The position numbers and the translations under genes were made by a program. 64,000 nucleotides of DNA from Prevotella sp. (lineage in GTDB: Bacteria > Bacteroidota > Bacteroidia > Bacteroidales > Bacteroidaceae): NCBI GenBank assembly GCA_017541365.1, contig JAFXZF010000003.1:7001-71000 (forward strand), given 5' to 3'. Every line of letters begins with the position of its first letter. The first letter of the stretch is position 1. This document shows positions 9,757 through 19,553 of this stretch, one piece after another. The notes below the pieces were generated by a model that saw nothing but the letters and a program-made list of their open reading frames with translations, was not told the DNA's origin and made no database searches.

Positions 9757-10545
9757 ATGAAAAAACTTCTTTTGGGCATCGCTTTACTCGTGTGTGCAAT
9801 GTTGTTTTCTGGGTGCACACTGACCAAACACCTCGTTTATTTCCAAAATATTGATACTGTGAATCTTGCACAGGGCGAGATGAGACCAAAGATAAAGATT
9901 AAGCCGAATGATGAGCTGACTATCAACGTTACGTCAATCACTCCTGAAGCTGCAGCACCTTTCAATTTCAATGCAAGTTCCGTAAACGCTGGCAGTTACA
10001 TGGGTAGCACGGGTTCTATATATACCTATATCGTTGATAAGGATGGTGAAATTAACTTCCCTGTTTTGGGTAAGATAAAGGTCCAGGGCAAGACACGTCC
10101 AGAGTTGGAAGACTTTATAGCAGAGCAGATACAGCCATACTTTACGGAAACGGAGAAACCTGTCGTTAAGGTGCGTATATCCAACTTTAGTGTGATTGTG
10201 ATAGGCGCTGCAGGTCCTTCTGTTATCAATGTACCTAATGAGCGAATGAGTATCATCGAGGCATTGGCAAAGAGTGGTGATATCAGCCTGTATGGCAAGA
10301 AGACCAATATCATGCTTATTCGTGAAAACGAAAAAGGAGAGAAGATGACAGCACGCTATAACATCAACGATGCTAACATACTCAATTCGCCTTATTACTT
10401 CCTTGAGCAAAATGATATCATCTACGTCGAGCCACACAAGATACAGGCTCGTAATGCCGATATCAGTGCCAATACATTCTGGACCTCACTGACGAGCTTG
10501 GGTATGTCGCTGGCTACGATGATAGTGGCAATAACTAAGTGGTAA
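9757..10545 (+). CDS. Polysaccharide export lipoprotein (Wza-like)
   Basis: An outer-membrane export protein of the Wza/BexD family, which forms the channel for capsule or exopolysaccharide. It has a signal peptide with lipobox FSGC (C20), a poly_export domain starting at KIKPNDELTINV, one SLBB-type domain after it, and a hydrophobic C-terminal helix (about 240-262) ending in Lys-Trp. The length of 262 aa is short, as usual in Bacteroidota. It has its own promoter and is followed 34 bp later by glmS. It is 6 kb from the Wzc-type gene, so partnership with that kinase is plausible but unproven. Confidence 0.9.
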   Translation: MKKLLLGIALLVCAMLFSGCTLTKHLVYFQNIDTVNLAQGEMRPKIKIKPNDELTINVTSITPEAAAPFNFNASSVNAGSYMGSTGSIYTYIVDKDGEINFPVLGKIKVQGKTRPELEDFIAEQIQPYFTETEKPVVKVRISNFSVIVIGAAGPSVINVPNERMSIIEALAKSGDISLYGKKTNIMLIRENEKGEKMTARYNINDANILNSPYYFLEQNDIIYVEPHKIQARNADISANTFWTSLTSLGMSLATMIVAITKW

Positions 10546-10579
10546 AGGAACGATACGATGAATAAAATATAACAAAGTT

Positions 10580-12445
10580 ATGTGCGGAATAGTAGGATAC
10601 ATAGGAACAAAACAGGCATATCCCATATTGATAAAAGGACTGCGCCGACTGGAATATCGTGGCTATGACTCAGCTGGTTGTGCAATGATATCTGATACCA
10701 CAAAGCAACTTAACGTCTATAAGGCAAAGGGTAAGGTGTCAGACCTTGAGAAAGTGGCTGAAAACAACGATGTGACAGGCACAATAGGCATTGCTCACAC
10801 ACGTTGGGCTACTCATGGCGTACCAAGCGAGGTCAATGCCCATCCTCACAAGAGCCAGTCAGGAAACCTCACGCTGGTACACAATGGTATAATCGAAAAC
10901 TACGCCACACTGCGCGATCAGCTCAAGAAGCGTGGATATGTTTTTAAGAGCGAGACGGATACAGAGGTGCTTGTGCAACTCATTGAGTATGTCATGGAGA
11001 AGAATAATGTGGACCTTCCCACGGCAGTGCGCACAGCTCTCGGCAGGGTGTTTGGTGCCTATGCTATCGCTGTTATCGATTCACGCAATCCTGACCAACT
11101 CGTGGCAGCACGCAAGTCATCGCCACTCGCTGTCGGAGTAGTAGAGGACCATTCGGAGTTTTTCCTTGCCTCTGATGCCAGCCCGATAGCTGAGTACACC
11201 AACCAGATAGTGTATCTCAACGATGAGGAGATGACGGTGATAGAGCGAGGTAAGGAACTGAAAGTTTATAAACTGACGGGAGAAGAGGCCAATGCTGAGA
11301 TAAAAGAAGTAAATGTGGACCTCTCCATGCTTGATCACGAGGGATATCCCCACTTTATGCTTAAGGAGATATTCGACCAACCCAATGTGCTGAAAGACTG
11401 TATGCGAGGACGCATCGTGGAGTCACCATACTCCCACGACCCACAGGTGATACTCTCTGCCGTCACCAACCATCGTCGTGAGTTGCTTCAGGCTAAGCGT
11501 ATCGTGATAGTGTCATGTGGTACATCGTGGCATGCTGGACTCATCGGTAAGCAACTCATAGAGCATTTTTGCCGCATACCGGTGGAGGTGGCATATGCTT
11601 CGGAGTTCCGCTATTCCGACCCAGTGATAAGCAATGATGACGTAGTGATGGCGATAAGCCAGTCTGGTGAGACTGCTGACACGCTTGCTGCCATACAGTT
11701 GGCAAAGCAGCAGGGAGCTATGATATTCGGCATAGTAAATGGTGTGGGCTCGAGCATCGCTCGTGAGTCAACGACAGGCACATACATACATGTCGGACCA
11801 GAGATAGGAGTGGCATCTACAAAGGCCTTCACAGGTCAAGTTACAGTACTCGTCATGCTCGCACTCGCACTGGGTATGGCAAAGGGTACGGTAAGTCAGG
11901 ATGAGTATGAGGAAACTATTCGCGAACTCATGGCAATACCTGAAAAGATAGAGAAGGTGCTCCTGCAAAACGACAAGATAAAGCAGATGGCGTCAAAGTT
12001 TACCTTCGCCAAGAACTTCTTGTACCTGGGACGTGGATGGAACTACCCCGTTGCACTTGAGGGAGCACTAAAACTCAAGGAGATAAGCTACATACATGCC
12101 GAGGGATATCCTGCTGCAGAGATGAAGCACGGACCGATAGCACTCGTTGACGAGGAGATGCCTGTGATTTTCATCGCTACGCACCACAAACTGTATCGTA
12201 AGATAATATCCAACATGCAGGAGGTGATATCACGTCACGGCAAGATAATCGCTGTGGTGACAGAGGGTGATGAGGATGTGAAGAATATTGTTGAAGAGGT
12301 TATAGAGGTGCCCGAGACAATAGCACCACTTGCACCGCTGCTCAGCGTCATACCTCTTCAGTTGCTTTCTTATCATGTGGCAGTTGCAAAGGGGCTCAAC
12401 GTTGATCAGCCACGTAACCTTGCTAAGTCAGTGACAGTAGAGTAA
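10580..12445 (+). CDS. glmS: Glutamine-fructose-6-phosphate aminotransferase (isomerising)
   Basis: GlmS makes glucosamine-6-phosphate from fructose-6-phosphate and glutamine for peptidoglycan and lipid A. The N-terminal glutaminase begins MCGIVGYIG with nucleophile C2 and has the loop HTRWATHG. Two SIS domains follow (about residues 290-430 and 460-600) with SCGTSWHAG and SQSGETADT. The C-terminus ends KSVTVE as in active enzymes. The length of 621 aa is normal. No glmS ribozyme fits in the 34-bp leader. It lies between the Wza-like gene and carA, linking amino-sugar supply and envelope genes. Confidence 0.97.
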   Translation: MCGIVGYIGTKQAYPILIKGLRRLEYRGYDSAGCAMISDTTKQLNVYKAKGKVSDLEKVAENNDVTGTIGIAHTRWATHGVPSEVNAHPHKSQSGNLTLVHNGIIENYATLRDQLKKRGYVFKSETDTEVLVQLIEYVMEKNNVDLPTAVRTALGRVFGAYAIAVIDSRNPDQLVAARKSSPLAVGVVEDHSEFFLASDASPIAEYTNQIVYLNDEEMTVIERGKELKVYKLTGEEANAEIKEVNVDLSMLDHEGYPHFMLKEIFDQPNVLKDCMRGRIVESPYSHDPQVILSAVTNHRRELLQAKRIVIVSCGTSWHAGLIGKQLIEHFCRIPVEVAYASEFRYSDPVISNDDVVMAISQSGETADTLAAIQLAKQQGAMIFGIVNGVGSSIARESTTGTYIHVGPEIGVASTKAFTGQVTVLVMLALALGMAKGTVSQDEYEETIRELMAIPEKIEKVLLQNDKIKQMASKFTFAKNFLYLGRGWNYPVALEGALKLKEISYIHAEGYPAAEMKHGPIALVDEEMPVIFIATHHKLYRKIISNMQEVISRHGKIIAVVTEGDEDVKNIVEEVIEVPETIAPLAPLLSVIPLQLLSYHVAVAKGLNVDQPRNLAKSVTVE

Positions 12446-12490
12446 GTCTGATTACTTAGACTATTCAGATTATCCAGATTATTCAGAAAA
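12446..12490. repeat. Short tandem repeat between glmS and carA
   Basis: Three or more imperfect copies of a 9-nt unit (CAGATTATT-like) fill the short gap. This is one of many short-unit arrays in the window. Confidence 0.5.
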
Positions 12491-12497
12491 ATAGATA

Positions 12498-13595
12498 ATG
12501 AGAAACGTAACATTAGTATTACAGGACGGAACAAAGTTTCATGGTAAGTCATTTGGATATGACAAACCCATTGCTGGCGAGGTGGTATTCAACACTGCCA
12601 TGATGGGCTATCCAGAGAGTCTTACCGACCCTTCATACGCTGGACAGTTGATGGTGCTCACATACCCACTCGTGGGCAACTATGGAGTGCCGTCATTTTC
12701 TTTTGAGAAAAATGGATTGCCCACATTCATGGAGAGCGACAAGATATATGCCTCTGCCATAATAGTTGCTGACTACAGCACTGAGTACAGCCATTGGAAT
12801 GCGAAAGAGAGCCTTGCCGACTGGCTCAAGCGTGAGCAGGTGCCGGGCATTACGGGCATCGATACACGCGAACTGACAAAGGTGCTGCGTGAACATGGTG
12901 TGATGATGGGTAAGATACTCTTTGACGACGACCCCGACAATATTCCAGAGGCCAACTACGAAGGAGTAAACTTCGTGGATCTGGTTTCTGTGAAGGAAAT
13001 CGTTACATACCAGCCTGCTCCAGGCAGCGTGCCTGCAGGCAGTAAGGCAAAAAAAGTAGTGCTCGTGGACTGCGGCGTGAAGGCAAACATCATACGTTGC
13101 CTCATAAACCGTGGTTGCGAAGTGGTGCGAGTACCATGGAACTACGACTATACCGATATGGATTTTGACGGATTGTTCCTTGCCAACGGTCCTGGTGACC
13201 CTGACATGTGTGAGGATGCTGTGAAGATAATCCAGAAGCAGATGGCAAAGAGCGACAAGCCGATATGTGGCATCTGCATGGGTAACCAACTGCTCTCAAA
13301 GGCTGCAGGAGCAAAGATATACAAACTTAAGTATGGTCATCGCTCGCACAATCAGCCTGTACGCATGGTGGGAACAGAAAAGTGTTTCGTGACATCGCAG
13401 AATCATGGATATGCCGTTGATGCAACAACTCTCGGCGCAGATTGGGAAGAATTGTTTGTCAATATGAATGATGGCTCCAATGAGGGCATAAGGCATAAGA
13501 CAAAACCTTGGTTCTCAAGCCAGTTCCATCCTGAGGCATGCTCAGGCCCTGTCGATACAGAGTTTATGTTTGACAAATTCGTGAATTATTTATAA
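12498..13595 (+). CDS. carA: Carbamoyl-phosphate synthase small chain
   Basis: CarA releases ammonia from glutamine and channels it to CarB. The N-terminal CPSase small-chain domain carries the FNTAMMGYPE and DPSYAGQ signatures. The C-terminal class I glutamine amidotransferase has GICMGNQ with the catalytic cysteine, and SQFHPEA with the histidine and glutamate. The length of 365 aa is normal. It lies 52 bp after glmS and 70 bp before carB; the carA-carB pair serves pyrimidine and arginine synthesis. Confidence 0.97.
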   Translation: MRNVTLVLQDGTKFHGKSFGYDKPIAGEVVFNTAMMGYPESLTDPSYAGQLMVLTYPLVGNYGVPSFSFEKNGLPTFMESDKIYASAIIVADYSTEYSHWNAKESLADWLKREQVPGITGIDTRELTKVLREHGVMMGKILFDDDPDNIPEANYEGVNFVDLVSVKEIVTYQPAPGSVPAGSKAKKVVLVDCGVKANIIRCLINRGCEVVRVPWNYDYTDMDFDGLFLANGPGDPDMCEDAVKIIQKQMAKSDKPICGICMGNQLLSKAAGAKIYKLKYGHRSHNQPVRMVGTEKCFVTSQNHGYAVDATTLGADWEELFVNMNDGSNEGIRHKTKPWFSSQFHPEACSGPVDTEFMFDKFVNYL

Positions 13596-13618
13596 AGTCT
13601 ATTGAGTGAGAAAAAGGT

Positions 13619-13657
13619 AATCACAATTTTCAATTCTCAATTTTCAATTTTCAATTC
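13619..13657. repeat. TCAATTT heptamer array upstream of carB
   Basis: Four to five tandem copies of a TCAATTT/TCAATTC unit lie directly before the carB ribosome-binding region (AAGG just before the ATG). The same unit recurs at the right edge of the window (63972-64000). Confidence 0.7.
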
Positions 13658-13665
13658 GAATAAGG

Positions 13666-16600
13666 ATGAAAGACGAAAATATAAAAAAAGTACTGCTGCT
13701 GGGCTCTGGCGCACTGAAAATCGGTGAGGCGGGTGAGTTTGACTACTCTGGCTCACAGGCACTCAAAGCTCTCAGGGAAGAAGGGGTGGAGACTGTGCTC
13801 ATCAACCCCAATATCGCTACGGTGCAGACGTCAGAGGGTGTGGCAGACAAGGTTTATTTCTTGCCCGTACAGCCATACTTCGTAGAGCGTATCATAAAGA
13901 AGGAACGTCCTGACGGCATACTGTTGGCCTTCGGAGGACAGACAGCACTCAACTGTGGCGTTGAGCTATATCAGTCAGGAGTACTCGATAAGTATAATGT
14001 ACGTGTCCTTGGTACTCCCGTTCAGGCAATCATGGATACAGAGGACCGAGAACTCTTTATCGGCAAACTCGACGAGATAGGTGTCAAGACCATCAAGTCA
14101 CATGCTGTGGAGAATATCGATGATGCACGTAAGGCTGCTGCCGAACTGGGCTATCCTGTCATCATACGTGCAGCATATGCCCTCGGCGGACTTGGCTCAG
14201 GTTTCTGTGACAATGAGGAGGAACTCAACAAGCTGGCGGAGAAAGCCTTCTCCTTCTCCCCACAGGTGCTTGTCGAGAAGTCTCTCAAGGGGTGGAAAGA
14301 GATAGAGTATGAGGTGGTGCGCGACCGTTATGACAACTGTATCACGGTCTGCAACATGGAAAACTTTGACCCACTGGGCATACACACTGGTGAGTCTATC
14401 GTGATAGCTCCGTCTCAGACTTTGACCAACTCCGAATACCACAAACTGCGTGCCCTCGCCATAAAGATAATACGTCATATCGGTATCGTGGGCGAGTGTA
14501 ACGTGCAGTATGCCTTCGACCCACTGTCGGAGGACTATCGTGTCATAGAGGTCAATGCACGTCTGAGCCGTTCTTCTGCTCTCGCATCAAAGGCTACAGG
14601 TTATCCTCTCGCCTTCGTAGCAGCAAAGCTTGGCATGGGCTACGGACTCTTTGAACTCAAGAACTCTGTCACCAAGACCACCTCGGCATTCTTTGAGCCA
14701 GCCCTCGACTATGTGGTATGTAAGATACCTCGCTGGGACCTCTCCAAGTTCCGTGGCGTGGATAAGGAGCTGGGCTCTTCTATGAAGTCCGTTGGTGAGG
14801 TGATGGCGATAGGCCGCAACTTCGAGGAGGCTATACAGAAGGGCCTTCGTATGATAGGACAGGGAATGCATGGATTTGTGGAGAATAAGGTGCTGCAGAT
14901 AGACGATATCGAGGCAGCTCTCACGGCTCCTACCGATAAGCGTATCTTTGTCATTGCCAAGGCTTTGAAGCGTAAGATATTCAATGTGCAGCAGATTCAT
15001 GATATGACGAAGATTGACCTGTGGTTCCTGCAAAAGCTACAGCATATCGTGGATATCGATGACCAGCTTGACAAGTGCACCTCCGTCAATGTGCTCGACA
15101 AGGAACTGCTGCGTACTGCAAAGGTATATGGATTTACCGACTTTCAGATAGCACGTGCCGTAGGACTGCAGAAGGATCTGGGCAATATGCACAAGGCGAT
15201 ACTCACCATACGTGCCCTGCGCAAGAGTTATGGCATCACCCCTGTTGTGAAGCAGATAGATACCCTCGCAGCAGAGTATCCTGCCCAGACCAACTATCTG
15301 TATGTGACATACGCAGGTGTCAAGCACGACATCAATTACGAGAATGACAAAAAGTCTATTGTAGTGCTCGGCTCAGGTGCTTACCGTATCGGCTCGTCAG
15401 TGGAGTTCGACTGGTGCGGAGTGCAGGCACTCAATACTATACGCAAGCAGGGCTATCGCTCAGTGATGATCAACTACAACCCCGAGACCGTATCCACTGA
15501 CTATGATATGTGCGACCGTCTCTATTTCGATGAGTTGACCTTTGAGCGTGTCATGGATATCCTCGACCTTGAGATGCCTTACGGCGTGATAGTATCTACT
15601 GGCGGACAGATACCTAACAACCTAGCCATGCGACTCGATGCCGAGAACGTTCCTATTCTTGGTACGTCGGCAAAGGATATTGACAACTGCGAGGATCGTG
15701 CACAGTTCTCTGCCATGCTCAATCGCATAGGTGTAGATCAGCCAGAGTGGGCTGCACTGACATCTATGGATGAGATGAACGCCTTTATTGATAGGGTGGG
15801 TTTCCCAGTCCTTGTGCGTCCTTCTTACGTACTGTCAGGAGCAGCGATGAATGTATGCTCCAACCGTGAGGAATTGGAGAAGTTCCTCCAGCTTGCCGCC
15901 AACGTCAGCGCTGAGCATCCCGTAGTGGTGTCCAAGTTCATTGAGCATGCCAAGGAGATAGACTTCGACGGTGTGGCAAAGGACGGCGAGGTGATAGCCT
16001 ATGCCATCTCTGAGCACGTGGAGTTTGCCGGAGTGCACTCAGGTGATGCCACTTTGCAGTTCCCACCACAGAAACTGTATGTCGAGACAGTACGTCGCAT
16101 AAAGCGTATCACCAAGCAGATAGCCAAGGAGCTGCATATCTCGGGACCATTCAATTGTCAGTACATGGCAAAGGATAATGATATCCTTGTCATAGAGACC
16201 AACCTGCGTGCTTCGCGTTCGTTCCCATTCGTTAGTAAGGTCTTAAAACTTAATCTTATAGACCTTGCTACTAAAGTAATGCTCAATGTGCCGTTTGAGA
16301 AGCCTGACAAGAATCTCTTCGACCTTGACTATGTAGGTATCAAGGCGAGTCAGTTCTCTTTCAACCGCTTGCAGAAGGCTGACCCCGTGCTGGGTGTCGA
16401 TATGGCATCCACGGGTGAGGTAGGATGTATAGGCAATGACACCAGCTGTGCCATACTCAAGGCTATGCTCTCTGTAGGACAGCGCATACCTGAGAAGAAA
16501 ATACTCCTCTCTACGGGTTCTACGAAGCAGAAGGTCGAGATGCTCGATGCAGCACGCCAACTCGTGGAGCATGGCTACACCCTCTATGCTACGGGTGGCA

Positions 16601-16896
16601 CCTATAAGTTCCTTTGTGAGCACGATATACCGAGCACCAAGGTCTATTGGCCTTCTGAGGATGGTCAGCCACAGGCTCTCGATATGCTCCGCAATAAGGA
16701 GATTGATATGGTGGTCAACATACCAAAGGATCTCACCGTATCCGAGCTCGACAACGGCTACAAGATACGTCGTGCAGCCATTGACCTCAATGTGCCTCTA
16801 ATCACCAACAGCCGCTTGGCAAGTGCATTCATCAATGCATTCTGCACCCAGCCACTCGATGAGATTGAGATAAAACCTTGGCAAGAATACAAGTAA
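13666..16896 (+). CDS. carB: Carbamoyl-phosphate synthase large chain
   Basis: CarB makes carbamoyl phosphate from bicarbonate, ATP and ammonia. It shows the duplicated layout: first preATP-grasp and ATP-grasp half beginning LLLGSGALKIGEAGEFDYSG, an oligomerisation region in the middle, the second half beginning VVLGSGAYRIGSSVEFDW, and a C-terminal MGS-like allosteric domain (about 930-1076, LLSTGSTKQ...YATGGT). The length of 1076 aa is typical. It follows carA after a short repeat-filled gap and precedes dapA. Confidence 0.97.
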   Translation: MKDENIKKVLLLGSGALKIGEAGEFDYSGSQALKALREEGVETVLINPNIATVQTSEGVADKVYFLPVQPYFVERIIKKERPDGILLAFGGQTALNCGVELYQSGVLDKYNVRVLGTPVQAIMDTEDRELFIGKLDEIGVKTIKSHAVENIDDARKAAAELGYPVIIRAAYALGGLGSGFCDNEEELNKLAEKAFSFSPQVLVEKSLKGWKEIEYEVVRDRYDNCITVCNMENFDPLGIHTGESIVIAPSQTLTNSEYHKLRALAIKIIRHIGIVGECNVQYAFDPLSEDYRVIEVNARLSRSSALASKATGYPLAFVAAKLGMGYGLFELKNSVTKTTSAFFEPALDYVVCKIPRWDLSKFRGVDKELGSSMKSVGEVMAIGRNFEEAIQKGLRMIGQGMHGFVENKVLQIDDIEAALTAPTDKRIFVIAKALKRKIFNVQQIHDMTKIDLWFLQKLQHIVDIDDQLDKCTSVNVLDKELLRTAKVYGFTDFQIARAVGLQKDLGNMHKAILTIRALRKSYGITPVVKQIDTLAAEYPAQTNYLYVTYAGVKHDINYENDKKSIVVLGSGAYRIGSSVEFDWCGVQALNTIRKQGYRSVMINYNPETVSTDYDMCDRLYFDELTFERVMDILDLEMPYGVIVSTGGQIPNNLAMRLDAENVPILGTSAKDIDNCEDRAQFSAMLNRIGVDQPEWAALTSMDEMNAFIDRVGFPVLVRPSYVLSGAAMNVCSNREELEKFLQLAANVSAEHPVVVSKFIEHAKEIDFDGVAKDGEVIAYAISEHVEFAGVHSGDATLQFPPQKLYVETVRRIKRITKQIAKELHISGPFNCQYMAKDNDILVIETNLRASRSFPFVSKVLKLNLIDLATKVMLNVPFEKPDKNLFDLDYVGIKASQFSFNRLQKADPVLGVDMASTGEVGCIGNDTSCAILKAMLSVGQRIPEKKILLSTGSTKQKVEMLDAARQLVEHGYTLYATGGTYKFLCEHDIPSTKVYWPSEDGQPQALDMLRNKEIDMVVNIPKDLTVSELDNGYKIRRAAIDLNVPLITNSRLASAFINAFCTQPLDEIEIKPWQEYK

Positions 16897-16899
16897 GGT

Positions 16900-16950
16900 T
16901 TGAGGTTTGAGATTTGAGGTTTGAGATTTGAGGTTTGAGATTTGATAGTT
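16900..16950. repeat. TTTGAGG/TTTGAGA heptamer array
   Basis: Seven to eight tandem 7-nt units alternate TTTGAGG and TTTGAGA just after the carB stop. A second array of this unit is at 30100-30130. Confidence 0.8.
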
Positions 16951-16965
16951 GATATTTTAATGTTT

Positions 16966-17030
16966 TCGTAGCGTAGCGTTTCGTAGCAATCACAGATTGC
17001 GTATCGTAGCGAAGCGTATCGTACGAGCAA
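16966..17030. repeat. TAGCG/TACGATACGC-type repeat in the dapA leader
   Basis: The leader carries GCGTATCGTAGCGAAGCGTA and neighbours. The reverse complement of nearly the same 26-nt stretch lies inside the primase-like gene at 63217-63242, with one clear internal base change. Confidence 0.65.
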
Positions 17031-17042
17031 AGCGAGTTTAGT

Positions 17043-17927
17043 ATGCAAAATATATTCCGTGGACTTGGCATAGCCTTAGTCACTCCGTTCAATGAAGATG
17101 GTACCGTCGATTACGAGTCGCTGGCATCCATCATAGAGTATCAGCTCAGCAATGGCGCTGATTTCCTCTGTATCCTGGCAACGACAGGCGAGACACCTTG
17201 CCTGTCAAGTGATGAACACTATCAGGTGAAGCAGTTTATCGTCAAGCAGGTAGCAGGTCGTGTGCCTCTCCTCATGGGTTGTGGTGGTTACAACACCGCC
17301 GCTGTGGTCGAGATGTGTCAGACCTACGACATGAGTGGCATCGATGGTTTGCTGTCAGTATGTCCTTACTACAACAAACCCTCGCAGGAAGGCCTCTACC
17401 AGCATTTCAAGGCTATCGCTGGCGCTACCCGTCTGCCCGTAGTGCTCTACAATGTGCCAGGACGTACGGGCATCAATCTTAAGCCCGAGACCACATGCCG
17501 TCTTGCCAACGACTGCGACAATATCGTGGCTATCAAGGAGGCATCAGGCTCCATTGAGCAGGTCGATGAGATAATCAAGAATAAGCCTGCCGACTTCGAG
17601 GTCCTCTCAGGCGATGATGCCATCACCTTCCACATGATAGCCACAGGAGCCGTAGGAGTAATCTCCGTTATTGGCAATGCCCTGCCTAAGGAGTTCTCGC
17701 GTATGATACGTCTCGAGTTTAATGGCGAGTACGGAGCAGCACAAAAGATACACCATAAGTTTACCGAGCTCTATAGCCTCCTCTTTGTCGATGGCAACCC
17801 AGCAGGTGTCAAGGCGCTGATGAGCGAGATGGGACTGCTCAAGAATGTGCTCCGTCTGCCCCTCGTGCCCACACGCCTCACTACCAAGCAAAAGATTTCT
17901 GCCGTACTCAAGGAGCTGAAATTATAA
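17043..17927 (+). CDS. dapA: 4-hydroxy-tetrahydrodipicolinate synthase
   Basis: DapA condenses pyruvate with aspartate semialdehyde in lysine and diaminopimelate synthesis. The Schiff-base lysine is K165 in AIKEASG, the catalytic tyrosine is Y136 in LYNVPGRTG, and the TTGET loop lies at 47-51. The length of 294 aa is standard for a TIM-barrel member. It follows carB after a 146-bp repeat-rich gap, so co-transcription is possible but not assured. A G/C-rich hairpin follows the stop. Confidence 0.96.
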   Translation: MQNIFRGLGIALVTPFNEDGTVDYESLASIIEYQLSNGADFLCILATTGETPCLSSDEHYQVKQFIVKQVAGRVPLLMGCGGYNTAAVVEMCQTYDMSGIDGLLSVCPYYNKPSQEGLYQHFKAIAGATRLPVVLYNVPGRTGINLKPETTCRLANDCDNIVAIKEASGSIEQVDEIIKNKPADFEVLSGDDAITFHMIATGAVGVISVIGNALPKEFSRMIRLEFNGEYGAAQKIHHKFTELYSLLFVDGNPAGVKALMSEMGLLKNVLRLPLVPTRLTTKQKISAVLKELKL

Positions 17928-17929
17928 AA

Positions 17930-17957
17930 AAGTCCCCCAATCTTGGGGGGCTTCCTT
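17930..17957 (+). terminator. Likely intrinsic terminator after dapA
   Basis: AAGTCCCCCA pairs with TGGGGGGCTT over a short loop. The trailing sequence is only partly T-rich, so efficiency is uncertain. Confidence 0.5.
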
Positions 17958-17997
17958 CCTTTACTACTAAAACCTAAACCTAAACCTAAAATCAAAA

Positions 17998-19470
17998 ATG
18001 AATACTACTGACCATGGTAGCAAGAGCTACCTCTTTTCCATCGTGATGGTCGCTGTCCTCGGTGGCCTCCTGTTTGGCTATGACACCGCTGTCATCTCAG
18101 GTGCCGAGAAGGGTCTCCAGGCATTCTTCCTTGGAGCCACAAACTTCGACTACACCGATTACCTTCATGGCATCACCTCGTCAAGTGCCCTCATAGGCTG
18201 TATCATCGGTTCCGCCATTTCAGGTGTGCTGGCCTCCAATCTGGGCAGAAAGAAGTCTCTCGTCATTGCTGGCATGCTGTTCTTCATATCTGCTTACGGC
18301 AGTATGGAGCCCGAGACATTTTTCTTTGAGCGTGGTGTGCCAGTATATGAACTCCTTGTAGTATTCAATATCTACCGTGTCATTGGCGGCATCGGCGTAG
18401 GACTTGCCTCAGCCATCTGCCCTATGTATATCGGTGAGATAGCCCCTTATAAGATTCGTGGCATGCTCGTCAGTTGGAATCAGTTTGCCATCATCTTCGG
18501 TCAGTTGGTAGTCTATTTTGTCAACTTCATGATACTTGGCGAGCATACCAATCCTATCATCGACAGCATCGGCGCAGGCATGAATCGTGTGCTGCCTGAG
18601 AGCGACCCATGGACTATTGAGGTAGGGTGGCGCTATATGTTTGGTTCCGAGATGATACCCGCTGCCCTCTTCACCCTCCTTATCTGTTTCGTACCCGAGA
18701 GCCCACGTTACCTTGTCTCCATAAGCAAGTTTGAGGTGGCGCGAGTTGTACTTGCCCGTATCAATGGCGAGCACCAGTCACACGTCATACTCCAGGAGAT
18801 CAAGGATACCATGCACACCAAGACCGAGCGTCTCTTCACCTATGGCTGGCTGTGTATCTTCGTAGGCATCATGCTGTCAGTATTCCAGCAGGCAGTAGGC
18901 ATCAATGCCGTGCTCTACTATGCCCCACGTATCTATGCCGACATGGGTATGGACAATCCTATGGTTGTCACCGTCTTCACTGGCATTGTCAACATACTGT
19001 TCACCCTCGTTGCCGTCTTCACCGTCGAGAAGCTCGGTCGCCGCCCACTCCTCATCGTAGGTTCCATAGGCATGGCGATAGGAGCCTTCGGAGTTGCCAC
19101 GACCTTCGGACATCCAGGACTGGAACTCCTCTGTATGGCGAGCATCATGGTATATTCCGCAAGCTTCATGTTCTCCTGGGGACCCATCTGCTGGGTGCTT
19201 ATTGCCGAGGTGTTCCCTAACACCATACGTGGTGCAGCAGTAGCCATCGCCGTAGCCTTCCAGTGGATATTCAACTTTATCGTCAGCTCCAGCTTCGTGC
19301 CCCTCTTCAATATGCACCTCACTGAGGGTGACGACTTCGGCCATTGGTTCACCTACGGACTGTATGGCGTCATCTGCATCCTCGCCGCCATCTTCGTATG
19401 GAAACTCGTGCCTGAGACCAAGGGCAAGACCCTCGAGGATATGACAAGGCTGTGGAAGGACAGATTGTAG
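17998..19470 (+). CDS. MFS sugar porter (XylE-like)
   Basis: A 12-helix inner-membrane sugar/proton symporter of the major facilitator sugar porter family. Signature motifs are present: GYDTAVISG in helix 1, LGRKKS after helix 2, PESPRYLV between the halves, a QQAVGINAVLYY helix-7 motif, and PETKGKTLE at the C-terminus. The length of 490 aa fits the xylose-transporter branch, which has a longer loop after helix 3. The sugar is not certain. It stands alone, about 70 bp after dapA behind a likely terminator. Confidence 0.9.
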   Translation: MNTTDHGSKSYLFSIVMVAVLGGLLFGYDTAVISGAEKGLQAFFLGATNFDYTDYLHGITSSSALIGCIIGSAISGVLASNLGRKKSLVIAGMLFFISAYGSMEPETFFFERGVPVYELLVVFNIYRVIGGIGVGLASAICPMYIGEIAPYKIRGMLVSWNQFAIIFGQLVVYFVNFMILGEHTNPIIDSIGAGMNRVLPESDPWTIEVGWRYMFGSEMIPAALFTLLICFVPESPRYLVSISKFEVARVVLARINGEHQSHVILQEIKDTMHTKTERLFTYGWLCIFVGIMLSVFQQAVGINAVLYYAPRIYADMGMDNPMVVTVFTGIVNILFTLVAVFTVEKLGRRPLLIVGSIGMAIGAFGVATTFGHPGLELLCMASIMVYSASFMFSWGPICWVLIAEVFPNTIRGAAVAIAVAFQWIFNFIVSSSFVPLFNMHLTEGDDFGHWFTYGLYGVICILAAIFVWKLVPETKGKTLEDMTRLWKDRL

Positions 19471-19553
19471 AAATCTTCTAACCCTTGAAACAATATGAGT
19501 TTAAATAGTTTTTTCATTTTTCATATTCCTCGTGCCATGTCCTAAACTGAAAA

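Noticed and set aside
10546..10579. glmS ribozyme
   Set aside because: Only 34 bp separate the upstream stop from the glmS start, too short for the ribozyme.
17930..17957. Another member of the REP-like palindrome family after dapA
   Set aside because: The hairpin is similar in style but shares too little sequence with the others; a terminator role explains it.
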